Assembly: GCA_963969365.1 (NCBI GenBank)
Contig: OZ017753.1
Coordinates: forward strand, 186,001-250,000
Length of the DNA stretch: 64,000 nucleotides
Direction of reading: 5' to 3'
Source of the DNA: Asterochloris sp. CNOR1
Taxonomy: Eukaryota; Chlorophyta; Trebouxiophyceae; Trebouxiales; Trebouxiaceae
Position 1 is the stretch's first letter. Every line of letters begins with the position of its first letter. The notes below the pieces were generated by a model. That model was not told the DNA's origin. It saw nothing but the letters and a program-made list of their open reading frames with translations, and did no database searches. Position numbers and translations under genes: made by a program. Positions 1 through 12,300 of this stretch are shown one piece after another.

Positions 1-312
1 CCGCAGGACCTCCCAATGCTATCGACCGCAGCCGCTGCCAGCACCCAGACCCCGCTCTGCAGCGCATCGCTCCCACATTCAGCGCAGGCCTTGCTCTGCA
101 GCCTTGCAAACAGGCATGTCCCCGCCTTGCAGCAGACCACCTCTCAGTGATGGCATGACCCTTCCCTCAGCGGCCAGGGCCTCCCGGACATCCCAACACA
201 ATACCATGCTGTGGTGCAGCTCCAAGTTGTTGTTCTAGACAAGGACGGTCTTCCTTGCTGACTTGCTGTGCTCCGTTGTCATACCCTGAACTGACTGTGC
301 GCTGAACTGCAG

Positions 313-1059
313 CCTATGCCCAGAACCAGGGGCCCGCTCTGCAGCGCATCACGTCGCGGCGCCATGCGCTGGCGGCAGAGGCGGGGGCCTTGAGGCCCAA
401 CAAGGCAGTCTCGGAGCGAGGGAGCGCAGCGGACCTGGCTGCGCTGGACATTGGCAGCGGCTCTGGGGGCGACTGGGAGCACACAGGGGCCCAGGGTGGG
501 CTGTGCAGCATGGTTCATGCTTCCTGAATGGCATCTCGAGCTGCTTGTGGGTCTGCACAGGTCCTGCCTGCGTGTCTGCCCCGAACCAAAACTGCACCTC
601 GGAGTTGTCTGCGGCTGTCATTCAAACTGCAGTTTGTCTGTGCCAGCCAGATTGCTTTATAGAGATCTGCGCAGGCGCCAGGCGCAGGTTGACTTCAGCC
701 TAGACTGCTGAGCCTGCGTGTTGCCTGCTGCAGATGATGATGCGATGCCCACCAGTCCCTTCTGGTGGGACAATGTGAGCAAAGGGGAGCCCATAGGGTT
801 CAGAGAGCTGCACGAGTGAGTCAAGCTGCGTGGGGCAGTCTGTGACCTGCTTTGCGAGGCAAAGGTCACCTGCCAGTGTCCCCATCAGCTGGGCTATGCG
901 TGAACTACATTTGCAGCTCGTTTGAGACATGTGCTTGTCTCCCTCTGCTACAGCAACCAAGTGAGGACATCCCTCAGGAGAGCCCTCATTCAAGCGGAGA
1001 AGAGCAACAGCCTGGCATCCATTGTTGCTGAAGCCAGGAAGGTGTCAACTCCCCCTTAA
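313..1059 (+). CDS. 3' end of an unidentified multi-exon gene
   Basis: Three exons join in phase: 313-495, 734-815 and 954-1059, ending in TAA at 1057-1059. They give about 123 residues of hydrophilic, partly helical sequence. It begins YAQNQGPALQRITSRRHAL, passes through an acidic Gly/Ser stretch, then SPFWWDNVSKGEPIGFREL, and ends in a basic helix with EKSNSLASIVAEARK. Donors are GTGGGC and GTGAGT and acceptors are ctgcag or ctacag. Upstream exons must exist, because the first visible exon opens in mid-codon, but I cannot place them in 1-312 or before the window. A near copy of the acceptor region (gctctgcagcgcatc) lies at about 52-70 and again inside the first exon. I do not recognise the family. 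The C-terminal position of these exons is the only confident part. Confidence 0.55.
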
Positions 1060-2450
1060 AGCATGCGCTTGAAGTATGTGGGATCCCAGTCCGCCCCATT
1101 GGTGGCCCGCCCGCAAGTTCAGCAAACATTTGTTTGACGCAGCAATCAGCGGTCAAGTCGTGTGCATGTGTCTGCTGGTTTGAAGCTGTCTACTGCCAAG
1201 AAGGTACATGTCAGCGGGGTGCAAAGGTTCTGCCCTCTATGATGCGTGGGTTCGCAGGGTAGACCGTCCACTCATTCCTGATGGGGTCATAGCTGCAAGC
1301 AGGGAAGGAGCACTTCAGCCAGTGGAAGCGGCAGGCAAGCAGCGGCAGAAGCAGCAGGTCTGCTCTGTCAGGCAGACTTACACGCCACAGTTTGCGGAGG
1401 GAGGCACTTTGCGCTTGATGGGAATCTCCTGCAGCAACAAGTTGAGGTTGTCTGCATGGCTTGCTGCATCATCACTGCCATGCGGGTCAGTAAAGGTGCC
1501 AACCACTTACGCCGTGTGCCTTCAGCCGCATCTGCTCGTCAGCCTCCTCTGCTTGTGAGGGCTGCACCACCCACTGCAGGCAACACAAGCGAACGTCAGC
1601 ACACTTAGTCAGGCCCAGCGTGCTGCCAGGCTCAAGCTGCAGGGCTGCAGAGCTGCTGCTGTACACGCTGGCGACGTCAAGGCTGGGCTGGTACTATGTG
1701 CTGCAACTGGCTGCTAGGGAAAGCTGAGCTGTGGCTGCTGCGAGGCAACATTCCAAACACGGCAGCTTTGGGCTGCAATGACTGCAGGGTTGCAGCATTA
1801 CTGCTGTGCAGCTTGGCAGCGTCAAGGCTGGGCTCAAAGTAGTAGTACTCAATGGCTGCCCGAAAGCCCTGAGCTGTGGCTGCTGCCAAAGTATCAACCA
1901 GACAAATGGCAGCCTGAGGCTGTACAGGGTGCAGGATGCTGCTGTGGACTTTGGCTTGTTAAGACTGGGCTGGCAGCATTTGCTGCTCACTGGCTGGCCA
2001 AGAGCCCCGGGGTGTGGCTGCTGCAAACTACCAATCAGACAATGGCAGCCTGAGGCTGCACTGGCTGCAGGGCTGCAGGGGCACAGTGGCTGCCATGATG
2101 GAATGTCACCTTGTTCCTCAGAGGGTCCCAGATGCCTGTCCTGTGCTGAGTGTTGGCCATCCTCCTGGCTGCAACAAGACTGAAGAGGATCAAGTGTGAA
2201 TCGCATGGTGACATGCTGTTGATGCTGCAGCCTGTGCTCAGCAGAGCCTTTTCACTTGAGAGTGAGCTGCCGCCAGGGACTGGAGCACGCACCTCAACAG
2301 CGCAAGCTTGCTGGAGCATCACCCAGCCACCAGGCAGGTAACACTGCAGTTGAAGCCTCGCCTACAACTTCCTGCACTGCTTAAGGTCTTGCCTATCAAG
2401 CAGAGGGCAGCTCAGGATAACCCCCTTTCTTGCGCCCTGCACTGCAACTC
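1060..2450. other. Convergent intergenic region with degenerate tandem repeat
   Basis: The 3' ends of the flanking genes face each other here. No exon with convincing splice borders was seen. Roughly 1590-2100 consists of three to four diverged copies of a 130-140 base unit. Recurrent markers are gtcaaggctgggctgg, gagctgtggctgctg and aatggcagcctgaggctg. The open frames in this stretch are by-products of the repeat. Confidence 0.5.
1590..2100. repeat. Degenerate ~135-bp tandem repeat
   Basis: Marker words recur at a spacing of about 130-145 bases: 'caaggctgggct' near 1677 and 1825 with a variant near 1965, 'gtggctgctg' near 1732, 1877 and 2014, and 'atggcagcctgaggctg' near 1904 and 2041. Divergence between copies is high, so this is an old array. 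Confidence 0.55.
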
Positions 2451-5191
2451 CTAGAGGGGCTCGCCTGTCTTGACATTCAGCCACTCTGCCTCCTCTTGCC
2501 GCGAGCGTTGTCCAGCCCCCTGCTCCACAGTGCCCTCTGGCAGCGACAGCCATTCATTCCTGCAACATGTGAAGGTACTATAGTGCATGAAGTGCATTAG
2601 CAGCCGCCTTGCCTTGCCAGCAACATGTGGGCTCTGGGCAGGCCTGGGACCAGAATGGCAGCATGCAGACCACTTGTGCATGTCTGATGTACTGCTTTTT
2701 AGGAGCTGGAAGACAGGGACATCTGTTGATTTTGTGGTTTTTAATTTGGTGGTTGTGCCAAGAGTGTTGCAGCCATGGTGCAGTGTGCAGCAAGCTTGCC
2801 TGATTGGGTCATAAGTGCCCTGCCCATAGTTGCTGCGCACATGGCCGTCCATGTTGACCCCAATCTGCAGCAGACAGCATTTCCTAGGCTCACTTGCTTT
2901 GGTGTGGAGGTTCTTTGCAGCCCAGTATCATGGCCCATTTGTTCAAGCTTCAGCACTTGCCAGTGCTAGGGAAATCAATCGCCAGGCGCAGCTACCCCTG
3001 CCCCTCAAACCCAGTGCAAGGCGGTCAAACCAATGCAGGAGGTCAAAATTCCTCTTTGCACGGCAAGCAGCAGCATCTACACAGCAGCAGCATGTGAAGC
3101 AATCACTCGCTGCTGCAAATTTGCAAAGTCAATTTGCATTCTCTGAAACCCACGCAATCATGATCAGCAGAGATTGGTGAGAGACAGCCTGCCTCATGCT
3201 GATGCTGGCGCTCCCGCTCACGCCACGCCTTTTCGTCCGGCGGCGCTATCCACGTGTGAAGGATGGGGTCATACTGGCCACAGGTGGCTGGGCCATACTG
3301 CGCCTGGCGGCTGAGATTCCTCTTCTTGGCGCCAGGCACAAGCGCAAATCTGCAGGGGCCAGGCCAGCAGATTGAAGTCACTGGGTGACACCCTTCGTGG
3401 CGGCTGGAGCTATTCTGGCACCAGGCAGCAGTGCAGAGCTGCAGGAACAGGCGCCTGGTGCTGAGTTGCTGGGCGCTGCCTTCCTGGCTGGTGAGGGCTT
3501 GATGTCTGGCGCCAGGCACCACTGCAAGCCCGGAGGAGATAGGGGCAGCAGCGCTCCCTCAAAGGGGCTGCCCGCTGCGTTATCCACGCAGAGACTGACC
3601 TGCAGGCTGCCTGCCACAACCCGTACTCTGCAGCTGTGATGCAGCCAGTTGCGGCTCGCACCAAAACACACACTGCTCCGTGCAGCACACAAGCAGCTTC
3701 TGCCCTACTGTAATGCATGCACACTCAGTAGCTGCCCTGCTGTCGCCCGCATGCACGCTCAGACCTGTGCAGGTGGCAGCGCCTGCAAACGCTTTCCCTT
3801 TTTACATGCCAGAGACGTGCCAGCCTTGTGATGCACTGCCGCTTCACAGGCCCCCTCCATTCCCAATCCTGCACTTATGCACAGTACATGTCTGCACACA
3901 GGTGCCACCCCAGTCATGCTCTGCTGCCCACCACACAGCACCTGAGTGCGTGCAAGTGCACCCCCAATCATGCTGTGCTTCCCCGCGCGAGCTGCCTGCC
4001 TGCAGCCCCAGACTCCTCCCTCTTGGGTTCTTGGCGCTCACTCTGCAGCCTCCATGCAGGCCGGCGCCACCTCCCACTGCGCCTTCATGGGGTTGAACCG
4101 CCCGTGCTCGCTCTCAAAGGAGGCATGGGCCTTTCCCCGATCGCGCAGGCCCTCCACATTGGCCCCTCCCAGCACCGCCTCGTGCCCCTCTCCAGCAGCG
4201 ATCTGCAGGGTGATAACATAGGCTCAGACTGATGCAGGGGCATGCGATGCCACCCCAAGGGCACCTTCAGGACCTATGTCTGCCTCAGATCCGAAGGGGG
4301 CAACCTCATCGTGGGATGGACCTCTGAGCTGATTTGCTTCTCTGACATGTGTGCAGCGTGGCGCAGGCAGAGCAGGTGAATTTGCAGGAGAACACTCGAG
4401 TAAAGGGCGGCTTGTTGCAGAGCCTGCTGGGTCTGTGACCTGTACAACTGGGGAGCCCAGCTGCTGCAGCTTTAGCGCTCCTGGACCAGCATATCAAGGG
4501 TCAACATGAGCAAAGTCAGGCCCTGCTCTGGGTGAATCAGGCTTAGTCATTTACAGGCATGATGAAGCCCCAACTTGTGCCAGCTACACCAACTCTGGGC
4601 GACAGGCACCACAAACCTGAGACGCCTGCAGACAGCACAAGTCTCTCATGCAGTCTGCTTGCCAATATTGGGGTCCACCATTATGATGGCCCTATTCTTC
4701 GAGCTGTCCGCTCTCCTGGCTCTGTTTGTGTGATGATGTTACACAGCTGCTTTTGAAGGGCCTGATCACATGGGTTCAACCCACCCCATCCCAGTGCTGG
4801 TTTCGCCAGTGCTGATGCGGCCCATACTTGTGGGCGGTGCGGCCAGCCTGCATGGCCAGGCGGTGCTCCTCGGCATCCAGGGTCTCCTGGTTGTGCTTGG
4901 AGGCAGACCACCGGATGGGGCGGCTGGCAGGGCTCACAGTCTTGGCCTGCAACAGGAAAGGGGCATGCTGATGCTGTTCTACTGACCCAGTGCATACTCT
5001 TCGGCGTCGTCATGGGAAGACTGCCGGTCTGCAGCACTGCGGCCAGGTGGCGCCAAATCTGGGCGCTGCACTTCAGGCTTCTCCTCACCGTGAGTGAGTA
5101 GTCCATGCTGGGAGTCTGGTAGGCTGCATTCCTAGCGGCCTGGACCTTGGAGTCCAGGGGTCTCCAGGGGCCAATTGGGTCCACAGTCCCA
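2451..5191 (-). CDS. Unidentified protein with repeated YDPI/NPM...W motifs (5' end missing)
   Basis: Six exons on the minus strand join in phase: 5191-5089, 4946-4785, 4202-4042, 3310-3193, 2864-2800 and 2559-2451 (TAG at 2453-2451). They give about 238 residues, and at least one more upstream exon is needed. The protein repeats a short motif of an aromatic or acidic residue, D/N-P-I/M, a few residues, then Trp: VDPIGPW, FNPMKAQW, YDPILHTW and YDPIRNEW. Between motifs lie basic/acidic helices such as SKHNQETLDAEEHRLAM. Arrays of this kind are seen in structural proteins, including axoneme-associated ones, but I cannot name the family. Two introns appear to use GC donors, after 3193 and after 2800. 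Part of exon 1 and its acceptor are duplicated at about 5270-5310, and the intron before exon 4 holds several ggcgccaggca copies. Confidence 0.6.
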
Positions 5192-6376
5192 CTGGTTGCA
5201 GCCGGCATTATGAGGCCTGAACGCGTCGCCTCTCGATGTCAGCCTGTATGTCCTAGAGGCTATCAGGGGCTGACTGGGCTCATACTCCCACTCGTGGCGG
5301 CCGGCACGTATGCGAACCCAACTGTGTCCGAGTGTCTCTCAGCGTGCGCAGCAGAATCAACACACAGCCTCACAGGACATGCAGCACAGCACAGCCAAGG
5401 TTTGCAGGAGGTTCCTGCAGTGCAAACCCCATTGATGACTGGCTCAGTTCAATGTGCCCCACCTGAAGCTTGAGAGGGCTCCGTTCACTCAAGCGTCCAG
5501 CAATGCAATCAAGACACAGGGACTGAACCAGGTGCCAGCCTGTGCACCGACTAGGCCATTCCGGATCTTGCCACCTCCCTATATCACTGCAGCAGAGAGT
5601 GTTGTATCTAAGCAGGAGGTTATGCTGGCCACAGTCAAGCATGGCTTCGAAGCTCTGCCTGGCAAGGGCAACAGCTCTTAATGCCAGCCTGTGCGCTGCC
5701 AATCACTCAGGAGTGATTGGGTTGCTACATGTGTCAGGGTGCATGTCTTCCGGAGCTCTCACCAACAGCGTCAGGAGTGGGCTACACGCATCAATAATGT
5801 GTACTGAGCTGGCTGCGAATCTCCTTGGACCTGAAAGTGGCTGGACCACAGCAATATCGAGCGCAAGGGTGCAGATTATGGCGTTTCTTTCTTCTTTAAT
5901 TTGCCAGTTTGGCATGTCCGTTCAACTTAGAGTTGTTTGATCCCTGGTGGCTCCATCAGGACACCATCGCAAGGAAGGTGGGTGAGGTGCCATGCCATAA
6001 GCCCGATGCCTCAAGGACGCTTACATTTAGCTGTGTACCCTGACCAGCACTAGTCTCTCATTGCTATGACCCCTTTGAGATCATCCATATCGTTAATGCT
6101 GTACTGTTTTGCCCACTTTTCACACCCTAGCAACAGACCTATTGGCTGCTGCGGCGCAGAGCGAAGCCCCTGAAGCCTTCACCGACCTGCCTGGGAGCCC
6201 CGATTGAACGATTGGGTTCACTTGACTGCATTGGCAGATTTAGGGCAAGCATCTGCCGCATTGTGTCAGCCTGCACCACGACAATGCAGCAGTAGGTTGC
6301 CTGTCAGCTCGGCAGACCCCTTGGCTGAGGCTGCCCTGCATTGGAGGTGCACCCAGTCCACACCTAGTCGTTCAGG
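5192..6376. other. Divergent region between the motif-repeat gene and the GT2–GH9 gene
   Basis: This should hold the missing 5' exon(s) and promoter of the minus-strand gene and the promoter of the plus-strand fusion gene. A diverged copy of the minus-strand exon at 5191-5089, with its acceptor, lies at about 5255-5310. I see no unambiguous TATA box or other promoter element. Confidence 0.35.
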
Positions 6377-9300
6377 ATGGGCAAGCACAAGAACACCAAG
6401 CAGCAGACCACAGGTGAGACAGGGCTGCCTGCAACAACATGCCAGCATGCTGGCCACGGCAAGGCTTTGCGGTAATGCTCAAGCAGATGCAGGTTGCCAG
6501 GCCACATGCGCACAGCTGTACAGGCAGCCGCGCGATTTGGTGTGCCCTGGCCAGCTGGCCCTCCTATCCTGCAGCTGCCTGCCCCAGCTCGCAGGCCTGC
6601 CTGCTGGCACTGCCAGCTGTGTCTCCATGTCAGCCATGCAAAGTCATGTTGCGATCCTGACGCTGCCGTGTCCCATGTAGAGCTGCCCATGAGCGACCCC
6701 AGGGACCCTGTTGAGCCACCCCCTCAGGGACTTCGCGCAGCTTTTGGTGCAGAAAATGGCCCCTATCCACCGCCACCTTCGGCCCCTCCCGCCTCCACAT
6801 CTGATACCATTGCGGCCGGCGGCCCTGCACCCAACAGGCCCACCTTTGTGGTGCGCAAGCCTTGCTGCCGGCCAGTGGCTTGTCACATTTCATATATCTG
6901 CTGTCCGTGAGCTGCTTGGAGATTGCAAAGTATGCCTTCCATGCTGCAATGCATGCTGTGTGACAATCTGCTCAGCAGGGGTAGAGACATCAAGCTCCAT
7001 TGACATGTGCACAAGCAGCAGCCACACAACACTGCGCAGCTGCTGCCCGCACTCGCCCCATCAGCGAGCTGGCCCAGACGAGCTGCAGATGCAAATTGAC
7101 AGCCTGGCAGCTACCAAGGCAGCTTCCATGTTCGCCTCCTGGCAATGGCTCTCGCTGCCTCACTGCAGGAGCCCAGGGATACCCTCCCGTCGCTGAAGCA
7201 GGTTGTGACGCCGGCAGACACCAAGCTCACCATCAGGCATGGCCTGTTCGGCAACAAGGTGCCCATTCAGGTGTGCAGGCTACCACAAACCCTAGCACCT
7301 GCCTCCTTGACCCTCAAGGCTGCAAGTGACTCAGCTCAGATTTGCGCAACCCCTTCCCCTTCTCGCTCTCTTCAGCACCGGTGTGCCTCACACAACTGCC
7401 TGCGGGGCCCTCAACAGACAACTGCTGCTGCCCATCATGCTGGCTGCTCAGGCTCTGATAAGGATGCTGAAGGCGAGCAGGTACTCTGCTAGATAAACAC
7501 CTGCTTGCAGGGGCAGCAATGTGGGTGCATCACACCAGTAGTCTGAACAAGACGCACTATGCCACATGCTCTGCAGAGCACCAAGGCCATGATCTGAATG
7601 CTGGGGCTTGTCATTCTGCAGCTGCTGAGCTGTTACCAAACCCCTGTCAACCGCAGCAGTTTGATGATTGACATCAGCAGACGCCGTGCTGAAACAATCA
7701 TGCCCCTGTTTCTGCTTGCAGACCATGGGTGTCTGCAGAGCATGCAGCACATCTGCCTCAATGAGCTGGAGAGGGAGAGCCTGGAGGGCTCATGGTGGTT
7801 TTGTGTTTCAACTCTCTGCAGGAGGCTGTGAGCCTTGGGTGGAGAACGTGTGTTGAGGCTTCTGCCCTGCTGCCGCTGCAGGAGATGGACAAGAAGGTCA
7901 ACCCTTGGACCAAGAGGACCGAATGGAACCCTGTGGGGATAGCCATTTACACCTGGTTTGTAGCGGCCTATGTGTTCTACTTCTACGTCCGCATCGCCCA
8001 CACCCTGACAGGCACCATTCTAGGGTGAGGCTGGGGGATTGAGAGGCAGACTTGCATGAGGTCTGGCGTTGCACATTGGTCAGCACCTTGGTGGGGCAGG
8101 GACGCGGCTGAAGGCTGCACCTTCTGCAAAGACAGGAGAGGGCCCCAGGTGGCAGCATGCGCATGCATTGGGAAAGGTGTAGTATCAACCTCATTGAAAA
8201 GCACCGGAGTGCAGGGGTAGCCAGCTTCTGCTGTCAGCATGCATACCGAACAGCAGGCAGGCTGAGGGTAGAGGAGGGAGACTCTGACTGCCGTCAGCAT
8301 GCATTTCATGCAGCACTGTGGTGGAGCGGGCTGTGGTGAAGGCTGCACCTGCTGCACGGGCATGCTTCGCTGGTCATCGTGGGGCTGGAAGCCAGCAAAC
8401 TGAAAGTGCTGCTCACATCTGTGTTAAGGGACACCAGTGCAGGCAGAGCACAGGAGGCAGCCTGATGCTGCTGCTTTTGGACGCTTGGTCTGCTGATAGA
8501 CGCTGTGTGGTGCGACCACTGATGTGCAGGGGCTTGCTCACTCTGTTAGTAAAGTGCACGTTGTGGGCGGAGCTGACTGGTGCGGTGTGCTGCCTGTTGA
8601 GCCTGCCCCAGATGAAGCATTCCCCCAACTTGCCCAGTGCTAGGCTGCTTCTGTGTACAGAGCCAGAGGTCTCACTGCATTGCCTTTCAAATGCAGATAC
8701 GGAATCACCGTCCTGTGTTTTGAGTTCTTTGCCAGCAGTGCCATGTTCATCCATGGCATGACCCTTCTGCGACGAACAGTGCCACGGGATCCCCTGACCC
8801 CGCCAGCCCCACAATCCTATCACATCAGGTCAGCAACTTTATGCATACCCTCACAGCAAGAAGTTGCAAATGCAACCCAGCTGGTGTGACTGCTCAGCTG
8901 GTGCATCCTGGCATTACGTCTGGCTGCTGCACCTGCCAGCCACTCACTACAGGCAGTTTCTGGCCACAGCAGCAGAACCCTCCCTCTGCACGTGTTGCCA
9001 TGCTGTGAGGACACAGGCCAGGGTTCAACTGCCTGGTCAAACCCCAGCCTGCCTTACCTGCATAGCCAAAGCTACCGCTGCGCACAGCAAGGCTGACAAG
9101 GTGCAGCTCTCCCTGCCTCAGGGTCCTGATTCCCTGCTACACGGAGGCACTGGACATCGTCAAGCAGGTGGTGCTGGCTGCCGCCAACGCGCCCCTGCCA
9201 GACAAGTGCCGCAGGACTGTCTACCTGCTGGACGATGGCAAAGATGCTCAGAAGGCAGACTTTGTGGCCAAGCAGGGTGCGCTGCCGGCGCTGCACTTCC

Positions 9301-12300
9301 GTACTGTCCTTTTGTTGACATGTAGTGTGCAGCCTGCAGTTCATCAGGCCGGCTGGCAGCAGCGGTGTGTGAAGCTGAGGGCCCCTATCTTGTTTTGGCT
9401 GGAGCACAGGAGGCATGCAGGCACAGAGCTGTCGGTGATGTTGGTCACATGCATGGACCTCGACTGCACATCATGCCTAAGCATGGGCATCGGCCTGCCA
9501 CAGCTCCTTGCAGGCTCTCTTGTGTGCGCAATATTCAGCTGCTGCACTGCCTGCTGCAGAGCGTCAGGATATCGTGTATGTGGGCAATCGCATTCGCCAG
9601 AAGGGGGAGTCCAACGGGAAGGCATGCAACCTGAACAACACCTTACGCAACCTGTACCCCCCAGGCCAGCCCGTGGACCCCAATGAGGTGGGCTGGAGAG
9701 TTTTCAAAGTAGTCAAGCTGTCAGACTTGGCAGTTGCCTTCCATGAGCTGCGCTGGGGCACACAGGATTGAGTTTTTTTATCAAGCAGCCCATGGACTAT
9801 GATGGGCGCTGCAAAACCATTTTCAGCAGGCAAGAAGTCTGGCTGCCTGGGTAGCCAAGGATGCCAGGACGTTGTGTCTGGAAGGAAATGAACCATTTGG
9901 TTAGTGTTGAGCAGTTGGCACCCCCCCCCCGCAACCCGCTGACTCAGCTCCATGACCATTGTTCTGCCACGGTCACAGGGTCTTGCAGGACAGGCAGCTT
10001 GCCGAAGCGTACTGGGTGCAGGTCTCTTCAGAACTCGTCGTCCTCCACTATCTGCAGCTGCTGTGCATCACGGATATGCACTGCTGCCATGCCCAGCAGA
10101 CCTGCTGCATGCAAGTGAAGGCGCCCGTCCTGACCATCAGCATGCCTCCCTGCAGCTGCTGTGCATCTTTGATGCGGACATGCTGCCCAAGCCTGAGTTC
10201 TTCATGAAGATGCTGGCCGAACTGAATGACCCACGCGTGGCCTTGGTGCTCAGCCCCCAGTCCTTTCACAACTACAACCCCAAGTCCGACATCTTCAACC
10301 ACTCCAACTTCACCTACTGGGAGTACATCCTGCCAGGTCAGCCAGTGCTGTCGCGCTAAGCAAATCTGCCACTTGCTGGGCGTTGGCGAGCTGCGGCACA
10401 CAGCAAGGCTCATGCTGGCAGAATTGATCATCTGCTCCTGCATGGTCAGTGATTGGGTTTGCTGCACAAGGACAGGCCTACTTGGTGTGCTGCAGTGCTG
10501 CTCAGCTGGGGCCACATATCATCAAGTCACTCACCTGTTTTGTGGTAGCTAATGTGGCTACGTGCTGGCCGTGAAACCCTCCAGGGCAGTCCCGCATTGC
10601 CTGGCTGACAATGCCACTGTGCTACAGCATCAACATTGGGGACCATCCCGCCAGGCCAGCCATCAGCGTGCCGCCCAACTTGACTGCCAGCTGGGTGTGA
10701 CCCTGGCAGGTGTCACTCACATGTTGTTTGCCCCACTTGTTTGCACCAGAATGAAAATGTAGGACCAGCTGGATGATCCTGCCAGGTGTCGACCGCATGA
10801 ACTTTGCACATGATGTGCTGAAGATGGGCCCTGTGCTCTGCAGGGCTGGATGGCTGGGACATGATCAGCTGCACGGGCACCAACTTCATCATCCGTGCCG
10901 ACGCGGGGCAGATGGTGGACTGGTTCCCCACCTATACCCTGGGGGAGGACATGGCCCTAGCACTGGCCCTGGAGAAGGCTGGCTACTGCGTGAGTCTGTT
11001 GCTGCCTGCAGCATGCAACGCTTTGCAGCTTTGCAGCACCACGGTGTTTGGGGGAATGCATGCTCTGGGCTTGAGGCGGGCAATAACCAAGCGTGTTGGC
11101 ATGCGATGATCTGCCCTGCAGTAAATTGGCGTCAGCGTGACTCAGTCCCGCCTACGGCTGCACTGTAGTTGATTTGTCAAGGCTTAGGGGCGGCAGATGT
11201 AACGGAGCCTCGGCCGTCAGCAGAGCAGGAGAGCCATGGAGCTTGCTGCCTGACTGAATCACTGCTCTGACTGCTGCAGGGAGCGTATGTGAAGGAGTAC
11301 CTGGCTGTCGGGGAGGCCCCAGAGTCTGTGCGCAACTGTTTCATGCAGAAGTCACGGTGAGGGCCAGGCTGCTGCTCGCTGGCTGGGCCTGCTGCTCTTG
11401 AGGCCTCCAGGTGGTGTCTGCATGCTGAGGTCGAATGCTAGGGCACAAAATGGCTGTCCTCATGCACATCTTGCAGAGTTCTGAAGTGCTGCCTGTGCAT
11501 GCTCTCTTAAGATGCGCCACTGCCAAAGGGACAATGGCGCCTCTTCATGCTTCACCCTTGCCCATAATTACATGTTGTGTGCCTACTGGGCCTACAACCA
11601 CAGCTTGCGCAAGGCTTGGGCTGGTCAGGCGTGATGCTGCCGCCGAGGCAGCGCAGCCCCATGGCGCTGCTGCCCTGTTGCAGTCCCTCACCACCTTTCT
11701 GCTCCTGCTGCTGCAGGTGGTGCAAGGGTGGCATGCAGGTCTGGTTCAGCAAGCACAACCCCTGGCTCAACAAGAACCTGAAGCTGTCCCACAAGATCCT
11801 GTGGAGCAATGGGCCCTGGTCCTACATGACAGGTCTGCCCTGTGCATGACCTAGTGCTGAGACCTTCCCATCTTGTTGTTGGGGCAAAAGGCTCCAAAGT
11901 ATCCTTTGGGGCAACTCACCATAGTCACACGCGATACATATAAGTTTCACTGCCAGCAGGCATCATAGCCATTTTTCATAGCTGTTTCTGAAGCGGCCAT
12001 GCAGCACTTTGGCCAACCATGCCCTGCAGCAATGCAGCTGCTGCTGCAGGCACATCAGTGGGGCCTGGAGGTGCATGTGCATTCCTTCAGGGATTGGCTT
12101 CACTCCACGGCCCCCAGAACCTGCACCATCTTGCAGGAACACCATTGACCATCCTCATCTGACTTTCAAATCACAGCCTCTGCAGCGTTACCACCTTCTC
12201 CATGTCCTGGGGCGGTCACACCCCACTCTTGACTGAGTGGCCACATGTGCTGCCTGGCCATGTGCTGCCTGGCCATGTGCTGCCTGGCCATGCTCATCCT

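Noticed and set aside
1694-2206. Long open frames on both strands (up to about 170 codons)
   Set aside because: They are produced by a tandem repeat that lacks stops in several frames; no splice or family support.
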